Assembly: GCF_026625805.1 (NCBI RefSeq) | Contig: NZ_CP113064.1 | Location: 1,550,001 to 1,614,000, forward strand | DNA length: 64,000 nt | Direction: 5' to 3' | From: Brevundimonas sp. SL130 | GTDB taxonomy: Bacteria; Pseudomonadota; Alphaproteobacteria; Caulobacterales; Caulobacteraceae | Shown here: positions 42,834 through 51,445 of the stretch, piece after piece | Layout: the number at the start of each line of letters is the position of its first letter | Numbering within the stretch: position 1 is the stretch's first letter | Notes under the pieces: model-generated | Seen by the model: only the letters and a program-made list of their open reading frames with translations | Databases searched by the model: none | What the model was told of the DNA's origin: nothing | Made by a program: the position numbers and the translations under genes

Positions 42834-44373
42834 GATACCGTTGAAAAAGTCGGCAATTGCCACGGGCTTCAGGGGCTGATTCACTCTGGTCATTGAGACC
42901 GGAGGCGGCGTGATGATGGGCGAGCGGCGGGTCGATCAAGCGGCCCTGTTCTATACTTTCTCGCTGGAGGACCACGTCCCGGCGAACCACCTGCTGAGGT
43001 CGATTGACCGGTTTGTCGAGTTGGAGGGCCTGCGCGCGCATCTGGCTCCGTTCTACAGCGCCATGGGTCGCCCCTCGATCGATCCCGAACTGCTGATCCG
43101 GATGCTGCTGGTCGGCTACTGCTTCGGCATCCGGTCAGAGCGTCGGCTGTGCGAAGAGGTCCACCTGAACCTGGCCTATCGCTGTTTCTGCCGGCTGGGT
43201 CTGGAAGGCGTCGTGCCGGACCACTCAACCTTCTCCAAGAACCGCCACGGCCGCTTCAGGGAGAGCGACCTGCTGCGTCAGTTGTTCGACACGGTCCTGC
43301 GGCGGTGCATGTCCGAAGGCCTGGTCGGCGGCGAGGGCTTCGCCGTGGACGCCAGCCTGATCAAGGCCGAGGCGAACCGCGAGCGCAGCGTGCCCGGCGA
43401 TCCCGGTCTGCCGCCCGAGGCGTCCAGCCGGGCCATCGACGAGTACCTGGCGGTGCTGGACGACGCGGCGTTCGGCGCGGCCACGCCGGTGACGCCCAAG
43501 TTTATCTCGCCGGTGGATCCGGCCGCGCGCTGGACCGCCGCCAACAAGGGGCCGGCCTTCTTCGCCTATGCCACCAACTACCTGATTGATCTGGAACACG
43601 CCGTCATCGTCGATGTCGAAGCCTCCACCGCCGTGCGGCCGGCCGAGCTGACTGCGGCCCGCACCATGATCGAGCGGGTCCGGGAGCGGCATGATCTCCA
43701 CCCCGATCACCTTGCCGCCGACACCGCCTATGGCTCGGCCGAGATGCTGGAATGGCTGGTCAACGACCAGGGGATCGCACCCCACATCACGATCATCGAC
43801 AAGTCTGGTCGCACGGATGGGACCTTCTCCCGGGCCGACTTCACCTACGACCGTGCCGCCGACCTCTATCGCTGTCCGGGCGGCAAGGAACTGAAACAAT
43901 ATCGGCGAGCCTTCCGCGCCGATCACCCCGATACACCGCCGGATGACACCTATCGCTATCGCGCCTCCAAGATAGACTGCGACGCCTGCGCGCTGAAGCC
44001 CAACTGCTGCCCCAACGGGCCGGCTCGGAAGGTGACCCGTTCCATCCACGAAGGCGCCAGAGACGTCGCCCGCGACATCGCCAGGACCGACGCCTACGTC
44101 ACCTCCCGGCGCGAGCGGAAGAAGGTCGAGATGTTGTTCGCCCACCTCAAGCGCATCCTCAGGCTGGACCGGCTGCGCCTTCGCGGTCCCTGCGGCGCCC
44201 GCGACGAGTTCCTCCTCGCCGCCACCGCCCAGAACCTGCGCAAAATGGCCCGTCTGATCCCGCTACAGACCGCCCCAGCACCCGCCTGAAGGCCTGAAGC
44301 GTCACGAACCCCGTCACAGCCTGACCATGCCGCTCTTCAAGCCGATCAGCCAGGCGACTTTTTCAACGGTATC
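42834..44373 (+). mobile_element. IS1182-family insertion sequence, complete
   Basis: A 1540-bp element bounded by perfect 19-bp inverted repeats (GATACCGTTGAAAAAGTCG at 42834-42852 and its complement at 44355-44373). It is flanked by the direct repeat GGCG (42830-42833 and 44374-44377), which is the expected 4-bp target duplication. It carries one intact transposase gene, so it may be active or recent. Confidence 0.9.
42910..44289 (+). CDS. IS1182-family transposase
   Basis: 459 residues, full length. The N-terminal domain (LFYTFSLEDHVPANHLLRSIDRFVELEGL, MLLVGYCFGIRSERRLCEEVHLNLAYRCFC) and DDE catalytic parts (GFAVDASLIKAEANRER; HLAADTAYGSAEMLEWL; RRERKKVEMLFAHLKRILRLDRLRLRG) match the DUF772/DDE group of IS1182. 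A Cys-rich segment (DCDACALKPNCCP) precedes the last motif. Start may be the GTG at 42910 or the ATGs just after it. Confidence 0.93.
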   Translation: MMMGERRVDQAALFYTFSLEDHVPANHLLRSIDRFVELEGLRAHLAPFYSAMGRPSIDPELLIRMLLVGYCFGIRSERRLCEEVHLNLAYRCFCRLGLEGVVPDHSTFSKNRHGRFRESDLLRQLFDTVLRRCMSEGLVGGEGFAVDASLIKAEANRERSVPGDPGLPPEASSRAIDEYLAVLDDAAFGAATPVTPKFISPVDPAARWTAANKGPAFFAYATNYLIDLEHAVIVDVEASTAVRPAELTAARTMIERVRERHDLHPDHLAADTAYGSAEMLEWLVNDQGIAPHITIIDKSGRTDGTFSRADFTYDRAADLYRCPGGKELKQYRRAFRADHPDTPPDDTYRYRASKIDCDACALKPNCCPNGPARKVTRSIHEGARDVARDIARTDAYVTSRRERKKVEMLFAHLKRILRLDRLRLRGPCGARDEFLLAATAQNLRKMARLIPLQTAPAPA

Positions 44374-44597
44374 GGCGCTTCTCAGACCTCAGCCACCAAC
44401 GGCTGCTGCTGATTCAACTCGGTGGTTGGCGAAGTCCACTTTCACTTACGGTTTGGAGCTCCAGCCGAGTGCGTAGGTCTGACTCTCTGTGGCGACGGAG
44501 AAGTCTGCTGCTAGGCATCTCGATGACTTGGAATGGGGATCTTTTTTGGGCAAACGGCGATCTGGAACTAGCGGCGGAATCTCGCTAGGCGTTGGAG

Positions 44598-45845
44598 ATG
44601 CGTCGATTGTCCCCCCGCGCCCGGCGCAAGATACTGCTGTTGCTTTATCGACGTCGACGCAAGGCGACCAATCAGCGCTACAACCAAATTCTAAAGACCA
44701 CTGACCGGTCCAAAATCCGTCACCAGAGGCGCGCCAGTTCCTGGACCGTTGATATGGTACGGTTCGAGGAGAGCACAGAGGGCGTGCAGCGTTGGCCCCT
44801 GAACCGATCCACGCGGATCGGCCGGGCTGGTCGCGTCTACAGTTGTACGCGGCTAACGGCGCCGGAGGATTTCAGACTCCAGTTCAACCACGACGAGATC
44901 ATGAGCTATGTCTACGAGCTCAGGCGTCAAGTCTTCGTCAATGACCGTTTCCGAGGCTTTGGAACAAAGCGCAGACCGAGCCTCTATGTAGACTTGGACC
45001 GCATTGCTCGGATCGACGTCGAGGGTGCCCTTCTGCTCGCCGCTGAGATCGACCGGGTCCGCCGTGTTCTTGGCATGCGCGCTCTAATGGACGACGAGAA
45101 ATGGCACCCTGAGGTTCGCTCGATACTTTACGGCCTCGGGCTTTATACGGTTATTGAGGCTGGACGTGTGCGCCAATCGGTTCCGATTGCCGACTTCGTC
45201 GGACCAGCCGAGGCTGCTGGCCTTTCCATCGTGCCCTTCCTGAGTTGCACGCGTGCCGATCCGGGCAAAGCACTCGAATTGCGCAACGCTCTCAACGATC
45301 GCTGCGCCCCGCCAGGAGATGCGTCGCAACTCGCTGTCTACGACGCGCTCGTCGAGGCTTTCAATAACGCTATCGGCCATGCCTATCTCGACGAGTATCC
45401 CGGCGACGGCCTACCGCGCGTTCGGCGCTGGTGGGCGGGAGCCTTGATCGATCACCGCGAAGGCTATCTTCATTTGGTTGTTTACGATCAGGGCGTCGGC
45501 ATTCCAACAACCCTTCAGCGCCGAGGACTACTGGATGGGCTTGTCGGACGCCGCATTGAGCGCAACGACGCGGACGTAATCGCCGGGGCGCTTCAGTACG
45601 GCCGGTCGGGGGTATCGAGCGACGCTCTGTTCGGTGACGAAGCGGACGGCCGCGGCAATGGTCTCTGGAGGATGTGCGAACTTGCCGAAACGTTCGACTA
45701 TGCCGATGTACGCTTCACGAGTTTGAAAGGTGACGTCGTATACGCTAAAGGCGGTGAGTTGGAACGGACCACGCTTACGTCACGTTTCTGTGGCACTATG
45801 ATCCGTTGGCGGGCTACGATTGGCGCGCGGGAGCTACAGGTATGA
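44598..45845 (+). CDS. STAS-like/GHKL ATPase protein (defence-like operon, gene 1)
   Basis: About 415 residues. The first 50 are very basic (RRLSPRARRKILLLLYRRRRK). A STAS-like segment follows about residue 125 (LYVDLDRIARIDVEGALLLAAEIDRVR). The C-terminal 180 residues are a GHKL ATPase: N-box DALVEAFNNAIGHAY, G1 VYDQGVGIP, G2 GDEADGRGNGLWRMCELAE. No kinase His box is visible, so it is more like an anti-sigma or chaperone-type ATPase than a histidine kinase. It overlaps the STAS-like gene by four bases. Such ATPase/STAS pairs recur in defence islands, but function is unproved. A TTG at 44592 is an alternative start. Confidence 0.75.
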   Translation: MRRLSPRARRKILLLLYRRRRKATNQRYNQILKTTDRSKIRHQRRASSWTVDMVRFEESTEGVQRWPLNRSTRIGRAGRVYSCTRLTAPEDFRLQFNHDEIMSYVYELRRQVFVNDRFRGFGTKRRPSLYVDLDRIARIDVEGALLLAAEIDRVRRVLGMRALMDDEKWHPEVRSILYGLGLYTVIEAGRVRQSVPIADFVGPAEAAGLSIVPFLSCTRADPGKALELRNALNDRCAPPGDASQLAVYDALVEAFNNAIGHAYLDEYPGDGLPRVRRWWAGALIDHREGYLHLVVYDQGVGIPTTLQRRGLLDGLVGRRIERNDADVIAGALQYGRSGVSSDALFGDEADGRGNGLWRMCELAETFDYADVRFTSLKGDVVYAKGGELERTTLTSRFCGTMIRWRATIGARELQV

Positions 45846-46171
45846 AGACCATTTCTATTGCACGCGACTTCTCGGCTACGCCGGGCGGCCGCCTAACGCG
45901 TGATGGTCCATATTCAGGCGAGGCGTTCCGGAAGCGCCTGCTTGAGCCGGAAATCGATGCTGGCGAAACCCTTGTGGTTGAACTCGACGACGTTGCCGGT
46001 TTGCCATCCTCCTTTCTAGAGGAGGCGTTCGGCGGCTTGTTTCGGCGCGAGAACGCCAATGCTCGAATTCGTGACCAGATTAAGTTGAGCGCCAAGTCCT
46101 CCGCCCTGCGGCCATATATCACGCTCATTGATCGCTACATCGATGACGCTGCCCGCCGCATTCGCGGCTGA
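45842..46171 (+). CDS. STAS-like DUF4325 protein (gene 2)
   Basis: 109 residues: ISIARDFSATPGGRLTRDGPYSGEAFRKRLL, then LVVELDDVAGLPSSFLEEAFGGLFRRE, the DUF4325 STAS-like core. The ATG at 45842 overlaps the ATPase stop (ATGA). In spoIIA-like logic an ATPase and a STAS partner form a switch; here the STAS residue LPSSF could be the phospho-acceptor site, which is inference. Confidence 0.8.
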   Translation: MKTISIARDFSATPGGRLTRDGPYSGEAFRKRLLEPEIDAGETLVVELDDVAGLPSSFLEEAFGGLFRRENANARIRDQIKLSAKSSALRPYITLIDRYIDDAARRIRG

Positions 46172-46201
46172 GTTGGCCGCGCCGAGGTGTGGGACGGCGC
46201 A

Positions 46202-46717
46202 ATGGAGATGATCTGCGATTTGTTGGCAGGGGGATGGACCTGGTTGAGCGGTCCTGCCTTTGGCTGGTTTACCGACAAGCTGCTCGCCCCAGCGCTAGTT
46301 GCAGTCCTTTTTTCGGGCCTGACGAACATCGTCATCGAGCGACTCAAGGCCAAGCGAGATCAGGCGACCAAACTGTGCGACGCACTACGCGCCGATCTTG
46401 CCGTCCTGCAGCAATTGGCTGCCGACTATTGGTCGCGCAAACTTAAGGTCGGCGACGCCGTGATCGAAGCCAAGATTCTTTCCCTTCAGTCGGAGGTGAT
46501 CGCGACGAGCGGCTTACTGCGCGATGAGTTTGACCTGCCGGTCGCAGATGACGCCCTCTTTGCGGACTTGGCAGATGCACTCACTGGTGGAGACTTCGGT
46601 ACGACCGCACGAGCGGCGGATACGGCGCGTCTCAAAGCGTCCGCAGCGCTCCTCAGCGAACTGCGCACCCGGATCACCAAAGAACGCTGGAAGAGGATGA
46701 AGAAGACGGGCTGGTAG
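46202..46717 (+). CDS. membrane-anchored coiled protein (gene 3)
   Basis: About 171 residues. One or two N-terminal membrane segments (LAGGWTWLSGPAFGWFTDKLLAPALVAVLFSGLTNIVIE) are followed by a long charged helical domain (RLKAKRDQATKLCDALRADLAVLQQLAADYW and ending TRITKERWKRMKKTGW). It begins about 30 bases after the DUF4325 gene on the same strand and so completes a three-gene unit. A small membrane protein after a regulatory pair suggests a membrane effector. A GTG at 46187 is an alternative start. No family recognised. Confidence 0.65.
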   Translation: MEMICDLLAGGWTWLSGPAFGWFTDKLLAPALVAVLFSGLTNIVIERLKAKRDQATKLCDALRADLAVLQQLAADYWSRKLKVGDAVIEAKILSLQSEVIATSGLLRDEFDLPVADDALFADLADALTGGDFGTTARAADTARLKASAALLSELRTRITKERWKRMKKTGW

Positions 46718-47063
46718 ATGCAGGTCTCGTCGCCGACGATCTGCACAGTCAGGCGTTCGGCAGCAATTGGGTTATCGCGTGATCGGGGCCTCTTCGCCTC
46801 TCAGCTACCGCAACAACAAGCAGCCCCCCCCTTGGCCGTGGAAATGGGAAAAGTCCATTGACCCCAAGGCGTCTCTCGATGTCGGCTAACGGGACTCAGG
46901 CGCCGTCGTTACTATTGCCGGCCGCGACTGCTCCGGATTCGCGAACGCATGCGGTAGCGGAAGCGGCAACTTGATCGGTTGAAGATACACTTCCTGGCCA
47001 GGTTCTGACGCCCGCTCCTGCCGCATTTGCGATGTTCAGCGGGAGCTTCGCGGGGAGCAAGGC
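46718..47063. other. no gene recognised
   Basis: About 345 bases between the convergent ends of the membrane-protein gene and the nucleotidyltransferase-HEPN gene. No protein-like frame and no strong hairpin were seen. Confidence 0.4.
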
Positions 47064-47978
47064 TCAGCCTGTGGCGTCGCGCCGCAGCATCTCAATCCGA
47101 GCGCGGCAGGCGGGGTCAATCAGCGCTTGTAGGCGCCGCGCCGCCGTGAACAGCCACGCCAGGTCCTCAACTGAGAGATCGTAGTTGTCGGCGTAGCGGG
47201 CCTCGACATACGCCCGCTTCAGCATCTCGAACCGTCGTCGATCAGCGCGCTGCTCGCGTGGCCACGCAGCGACGAGGGCTTGATCCATCGCTTCGGCTTG
47301 GGATCGGAGGAACTTGATGTTGTGAGATCGCGGAAAATAGAAGGCGTGGACTAGGAGGAAGCACGCGTAGGATCGCTCGACGGCTTGATGAAGGAGGAAG
47401 GCGGCGTCCTTCCTATTTCCGCGCTCATCCGCATATGAAGCTAAGTCCAGTGCGCTGCCGATCTTTTCCGACCATTCAGCGAAATACCGCTCCGCCATCT
47501 CGACCGCTTCCTGCGGCGTCAGCGGCTTGGGCGTGGCGAAGGCGTGGCCGGGGAGGGCGTAGAGTTCGACGCCGTCCTGGATGACGCTGGTCCAGAAATA
47601 CTGGCCCTGGGTCAGGCCCTGGTTCACCTCGCCCATGGTGTGGACGATGAGATTGACGATGCGGCCGATGGCGGGGTCGCGGGCGATCTTGTCTTCGGCG
47701 ACATACCAGTAGTGGGAGATGTCCGTCAGATTGGGATGGCTGACGATGGCGAGGATGTCGAAGTCGGACTGGTAGCCGGTCTCGGGCGCATCGACCCAGT
47801 CGTCGCGCGAATAGGAGCCGAACAGGATCAGCTTGAGGATCTTGCCGTCGCGCCGCCAGGACTGGGTCGGGCCGCCGCCGGCCTGGATGGCGCGGTCGAA
47901 TTCGTCGAGCAGGATGGTCTTGATCCGCTCCAGCTCGCGCTGCTGGCGCTCGGGCAGATGGTCGAGGGCGTCCTTCAT
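47064..47978 (-). CDS. nucleotidyltransferase-HEPN fusion protein
   Basis: 304 residues. The N-terminal MNT-type nucleotidyltransferase has LFGSYSRDDWVDAPETGYQSDFDILAIV (GS plus DxD). The C-terminal half is a HEPN domain (ADERGNRKDAAFLLHQAVERSYACFLLVHAFYFPRSHNIKFLRSQAEAM). In the two-gene MNT/HEPN systems the nucleotidyltransferase neutralises a HEPN RNase by AMPylation. Here both are in one chain, and the HEPN part lacks an obvious R(X4-6)H motif. Lies at the edge of the defence-like region. Confidence 0.85.
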   Translation of the reverse strand: MKDALDHLPERQQRELERIKTILLDEFDRAIQAGGGPTQSWRRDGKILKLILFGSYSRDDWVDAPETGYQSDFDILAIVSHPNLTDISHYWYVAEDKIARDPAIGRIVNLIVHTMGEVNQGLTQGQYFWTSVIQDGVELYALPGHAFATPKPLTPQEAVEMAERYFAEWSEKIGSALDLASYADERGNRKDAAFLLHQAVERSYACFLLVHAFYFPRSHNIKFLRSQAEAMDQALVAAWPREQRADRRRFEMLKRAYVEARYADNYDLSVEDLAWLFTAARRLQALIDPACRARIEMLRRDATG

Positions 47979-48437
47979 GATGATTCGAGTCTAGCACGAG
48001 AGGAGCGGGACGGCAGCGCATGGGCCGGTGGTCGCGGTTGTGCTGCGACGAATGGAATCAGGCGGGGTGCCCGACCGGAAGTGTGAGAACATGACTGTTG
48101 GCATGGCCGACGCCTTTGGCGCGGGGCGCTTGGACAGGGCGGCGGCAATCCGGTCGGACAGCGGCATTCTACGTCAGGTTCGTCGGGTCGCAACCCGGCC
48201 TCTTGTCAGGCGGCGATTTCTGGATGAGACTCCTGGTGCGTTCGTAGGGACGCCGAGGCGTGAGAACCTCGATTGAACTGTTCGACCTGATGTTACGCTC
48301 CGGTGCTCGGGTGGCGTGCGCGTATGTCCAGGCCTTGCCCTTTGGGGCGAGGCTAAAGGCGCTCGCGCGTGTCTCAATCCACGTTCTCAACATCCGGCAT
48401 CGGCCGGGTTCGCCTCTTTGCGAAAGGAGGCGGACCC
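47979..48437. other. intergenic region before the first FecI-like gene
   Basis: About 460 bases without a recognisable gene between divergently read genes. The only strong signal is AAAGGAGG at 48424-48431 before the sigma-factor start. Promoters for both neighbours should lie here. Confidence 0.4.
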
Positions 48438-48929
48438 GTGTCGGATCAGAGCCAGCGCATCGGAAGGCGAGACGGCCGTCTGGCCGGACTCTATCGCGAT
48501 CACGGCGGCTGGCTGACCCGGTCCCTGCGCCGGCGCTTCGGCGAGGAGAGCGACGATATCGCCCACGAGACCTGGAAACGGATGGTGGCCTTTTATGGCG
48601 ACGCCGTTGAGGTCCGGTCGCCTCGCGCGCTCCTGCTGACGATCGCCCGCCGATGCGCGGCGGACCTGGGCCGTCGTCGGGCGCGTGGCGACGAGACCCG
48701 CAGCGGTCTCGATTGGGGCAATCAAGGCGCCGCCGCCGCTCAGGACGAAGCGCTTCTTCTGCAGCAGATCATCCTTGGGTTGCCAGAACCGCTGCGCGAT
48801 GTCTTTGTGATGTCGCGTTTTGTCGGTCTCAGCAACGCCGAGATCGCCGAGCGTCTGGGCATCGCCCAGAAGACCGTTGAATGGCGGATGACCAAGGCCC
48901 TGGCGCATTGCGCGGCCCAGCTCCGCTAG
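48438..48929 (+). CDS. ECF sigma factor (FecI-like)
   Basis: 163 residues from a GTG preceded by a perfect AAAGGAGG. Region 2 is seen in LYRDHGGWLTRSLRRRFGEESDDIAHETWKRM and region 4 in LPEPLRDVFVMSRFVGLSNAEIAERLGIAQKTVEWRMTKAL. It pairs with the FecR-like gene that starts one base after its stop, and should respond to occupancy of a TonB receptor with an STN domain, such as the one whose front end remains in the chimera at 49984. Confidence 0.9.
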   Translation: MSDQSQRIGRRDGRLAGLYRDHGGWLTRSLRRRFGEESDDIAHETWKRMVAFYGDAVEVRSPRALLLTIARRCAADLGRRRARGDETRSGLDWGNQGAAAAQDEALLLQQIILGLPEPLRDVFVMSRFVGLSNAEIAERLGIAQKTVEWRMTKALAHCAAQLR

Positions 48930-48930
48930 A

Positions 48931-49926
48931 ATGGGGCGGACGATGAAAAGCCCGACCAATCGGGTGCGAACGGCCGAGCGTGAAGCGGCGGAGTGGCATC
49001 TCCGCCTCGGGGCGCCGCGCGTGAGCACGCAAACCGTTCAAGACTTCTTCGAATGGCGGCAGGATCCCGAGAACGCCGCCGCCTATGGCCGTGTCGAATC
49101 CGTCTGGACGGGCGCGCGGGCGCTGTCCGGCGCGCCCGCCGTCGGCGAGGCGGTCGCAGCAGCCATGGCGCGCAGCCCCCGGCGGCCTTGGTCGCCCCGA
49201 GGCGTCGCTGCGCTCGCCGGCGCCCTGGCCGTCCTTGTGGCCGTTGCGGGGGTCGGGCTCTGGGCCTCGCAGCGCAACCTCTATCGCACCGAGATCGGCG
49301 AGCAACGCGTCGTCACGCTCGCAGACGGGTCGTCGGTCCGCCTGGATACGGATTCGGTCGTGCGGGTGCGCTTCGTCCAGGGTCGCCGGGACGTACGGCT
49401 CGTGCACGGCCAGGCGTTGTTCACCGTCGCTCATGATCCGACGCGGCCTTTCGTCGTCCTGGCCGGCGACACCGCCGTGACCGCCGTGGGCACAGTGTTC
49501 GACGTCCGACGCACGGGAGCGGCCGCGCGGGTCACCCTCGTCTCCGGCGTGGTTGAGGTTCGAGGTCCGGTCGGCGGTCCTCAGCGGCGGCTGACGGCGG
49601 GTCAGCAGGCGACCCTGTCGCGCGCCGGGCCGGTCGTGCGCGCCGTGGACGTCCGCAGCGTCACCGCGTGGAGCCAAGGCCGTCTCGTCTTTCGCGACAC
49701 GCCGCTCGCCGAGGCGGTGGCCGAGGCCAACCGCTATCTGGAGGATCCGATCGTGCTCGACGCCCCGGCGCTCGCCCAGGCGTCCGTCAACGGCGTGATC
49801 CGCACCGGCGACAGGGCCGCCTTCGTGGAGGTGGTGTCTGCGACCTTCGATCTGAGGTCTTCCCGGGATCCGGACGGCCGGCTTCGTCTGACGGCTGAAA
49901 ATAATTCGCGGAGGGCTCCGGGGTAG
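48931..49926 (+). CDS. FecR-family anti-sigma regulator
   Basis: 331 residues: N-terminal DUF4880 (AAEWHLRLGAPRVSTQTVQDFFEWRQDPENAAAYGRVESVW), one membrane helix (about residues 90-110, ALAGALAVLVAVAGVGLW), the FecR domain (GEQRVVTLADGSSVRLDTDSVVRVRF, GQALFTVAHDPTRPFVVLAGDTAVTAVGTVFDVRR) and a secretin/STN-contacting end (DTPLAEAVAEANRYLEDPIVLD). It carries the receptor signal across the membrane to the sigma factor. An ATG at 48943 is an alternative start. Confidence 0.92.
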   Translation: MGRTMKSPTNRVRTAEREAAEWHLRLGAPRVSTQTVQDFFEWRQDPENAAAYGRVESVWTGARALSGAPAVGEAVAAAMARSPRRPWSPRGVAALAGALAVLVAVAGVGLWASQRNLYRTEIGEQRVVTLADGSSVRLDTDSVVRVRFVQGRRDVRLVHGQALFTVAHDPTRPFVVLAGDTAVTAVGTVFDVRRTGAAARVTLVSGVVEVRGPVGGPQRRLTAGQQATLSRAGPVVRAVDVRSVTAWSQGRLVFRDTPLAEAVAEANRYLEDPIVLDAPALAQASVNGVIRTGDRAAFVEVVSATFDLRSSRDPDGRLRLTAENNSRRAPG

Positions 49927-49983
49927 ACCGGGGTCCAGGCGGTCTCTCTCCCCGACGTCATTCGCGTCGTGGGGAGAGAAGTG

Positions 49984-51252
49984 ATGAATCGAGTGAGCTT
50001 GTTGTGCGGCTGCGCCTTGGCGACAGCGGGATTCGCGGCCGGCCCGGCCGGGGCGGAGGCGGCGCGGACCTACGCCATCCCGGCCGGAAGCCTGGCCGAC
50101 GTCCTGAACCTCTACGCGTCCCAGTCGGATCGGCAGATTTTCTTTCCGACGGCCCTGGTCGAGGGTCTTTCCTCGGACGGGCTGACAGGGCGCTACGGGC
50201 CGGACGCGGCGTTGGACCGCCTTCTGGCCGGGACGGGTCTGACTTGGTCGACCACCCGTCCGGGCCTCATCTATCTGCGCAGGATCGAAGCCGACGTCCG
50301 TCCGCCGGCGGCGGCGCAGCTGTCCGAGATCGTCGTGACCGGCACCCTGTTGCGGTCCTCAGGGCCGCCGTCGTCTCCCGTGACGACGCTGGATCGCGAC
50401 GCGCTGGACCGGAGAGGCCTGGGCACGGTGGCCGAGGTTCTGGCCGAACTGCCCCAGAACTACGCCGGGGCGGGCACGCCGATCGCGACGACCACGGGCG
50501 CGGACCGGGGCGGCTCCAACGGCGCCTATGCCTCGAGCGTGAACCTGCGGGGCCTGGGGCCGCAGTCGACCCTTCTGCTGATCGACGGCCGGCGTCTGGC
50601 CGGCTCCGGCTTCCGCGGCGAGCTGAATGATCTGTCCGCCGTTCCGTCCGGCGCCGTCGAGCGCGTCGATGTCCTCCTCGACGGCGCCTCCGCCATCTAT
50701 CCGGCTCTGCCGGCCGATCGGGTCGGCCTGCTGGGCCACAGCCATGGCGGCTATCTGGTCCTCGGTATGGGCGCGCGGTCCTCACGCTACCGGGCGATCA
50801 TCTCCTGGGCCGGCATGAGCGATCTGGCCGGGGAGTGGGGCGAGTTCACCCCCGTCAGCCGCACCGCGCCGGTCGACTTCGCGACTCTGCGCCAGCAGAG
50901 CGGCTGGGTCGAGACCGGCCAGGGCGAGATCGACGGGCCGCCTTACCGGAACCCGGACGCCTATGTGGCGGCCAGCCCCTTTTACGAGGCGGACCGGATC
51001 CGGGCGCCGGTCCTGCTGATCACCGCCGACCGTGATTTCGTGCCTGTGTCGCAGTCCGAGCGGATCTTCAGCGCGATCAATCGGGAAGGCGGTCGGGCGC
51101 GGCTCGTCACCTATTGGGGGGAAGGGCATTTCAACTGGAGCCCGGCCAATATCCGCGATGTCTACCGAGAGATCGTCGACTGGTTCGATGAGGCCTTTAC
51201 TGCCTCGTCAGTCGCAACGACCCGCGTCGGATCCAGGCTTTCAGAGCCGTAA
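49984..51252 (+). CDS. chimera: TonB receptor front joined to S9 (lasso-isopeptidase-like) peptidase back
   Basis: 422 residues in one open frame. Residues 1-24 are a signal peptide, 30-100 an STN domain (YAIPAGSLADVLNLYASQSDRQIFF), and 115-239 a TonB plug (LSEIVVTGTLLRSSG, VNLRGLGPQSTLLLIDGRRLAGSG, VERVDVLLDGASAIY). At residue 240 the plug stops where YGxDAVAG would follow, and the chain becomes the C-terminal half of an S9 prolyl-oligopeptidase: DRVGLLGHSHGGYLVL (Ser 253), ITADRDFVPVSQSERIF (Asp 351), GEGHFNW (His 382). No barrel and no beta-propeller remain. Lasso-peptide loci often carry FecI, FecR, a TonB receptor and an S9 isopeptidase in this order, so an in-frame deletion probably fused the last two. 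Probably non-functional as a receptor; peptidase activity is doubtful. Confidence 0.85.
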   Translation: MNRVSLLCGCALATAGFAAGPAGAEAARTYAIPAGSLADVLNLYASQSDRQIFFPTALVEGLSSDGLTGRYGPDAALDRLLAGTGLTWSTTRPGLIYLRRIEADVRPPAAAQLSEIVVTGTLLRSSGPPSSPVTTLDRDALDRRGLGTVAEVLAELPQNYAGAGTPIATTTGADRGGSNGAYASSVNLRGLGPQSTLLLIDGRRLAGSGFRGELNDLSAVPSGAVERVDVLLDGASAIYPALPADRVGLLGHSHGGYLVLGMGARSSRYRAIISWAGMSDLAGEWGEFTPVSRTAPVDFATLRQQSGWVETGQGEIDGPPYRNPDAYVAASPFYEADRIRAPVLLITADRDFVPVSQSERIFSAINREGGRARLVTYWGEGHFNWSPANIRDVYREIVDWFDEAFTASSVATTRVGSRLSEP

Positions 51253-51445
51253 TCCTGATGTGGTTTTCATGGCATGGGTGGACGACTACGTCGAACTGGA
51301 AGGCGGGCCATCTCGGCGGAAATCCGCTCTTCGGCCTCCCGCGCGGTGATCCCGATCTGCCCGTCTGAAGTCAAAACGACATCAACTCGTCGAGTTTTCG
51401 TTACGCGCCGCATCTATATCCGCCCCTTCGATAAGGGGCGGCCAG

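Noticed and set aside
42508..42844. Overlapping plus-strand ORFs before the insertion sequence
   Set aside because: No ribosome sites, no family likeness, and composition of non-coding GC-rich DNA.
48260..48610. ORF running into the first sigma-factor gene
   Set aside because: A perfect AAAGGAGG and GTG in the sigma-factor frame decide the start; this frame is a shadow.
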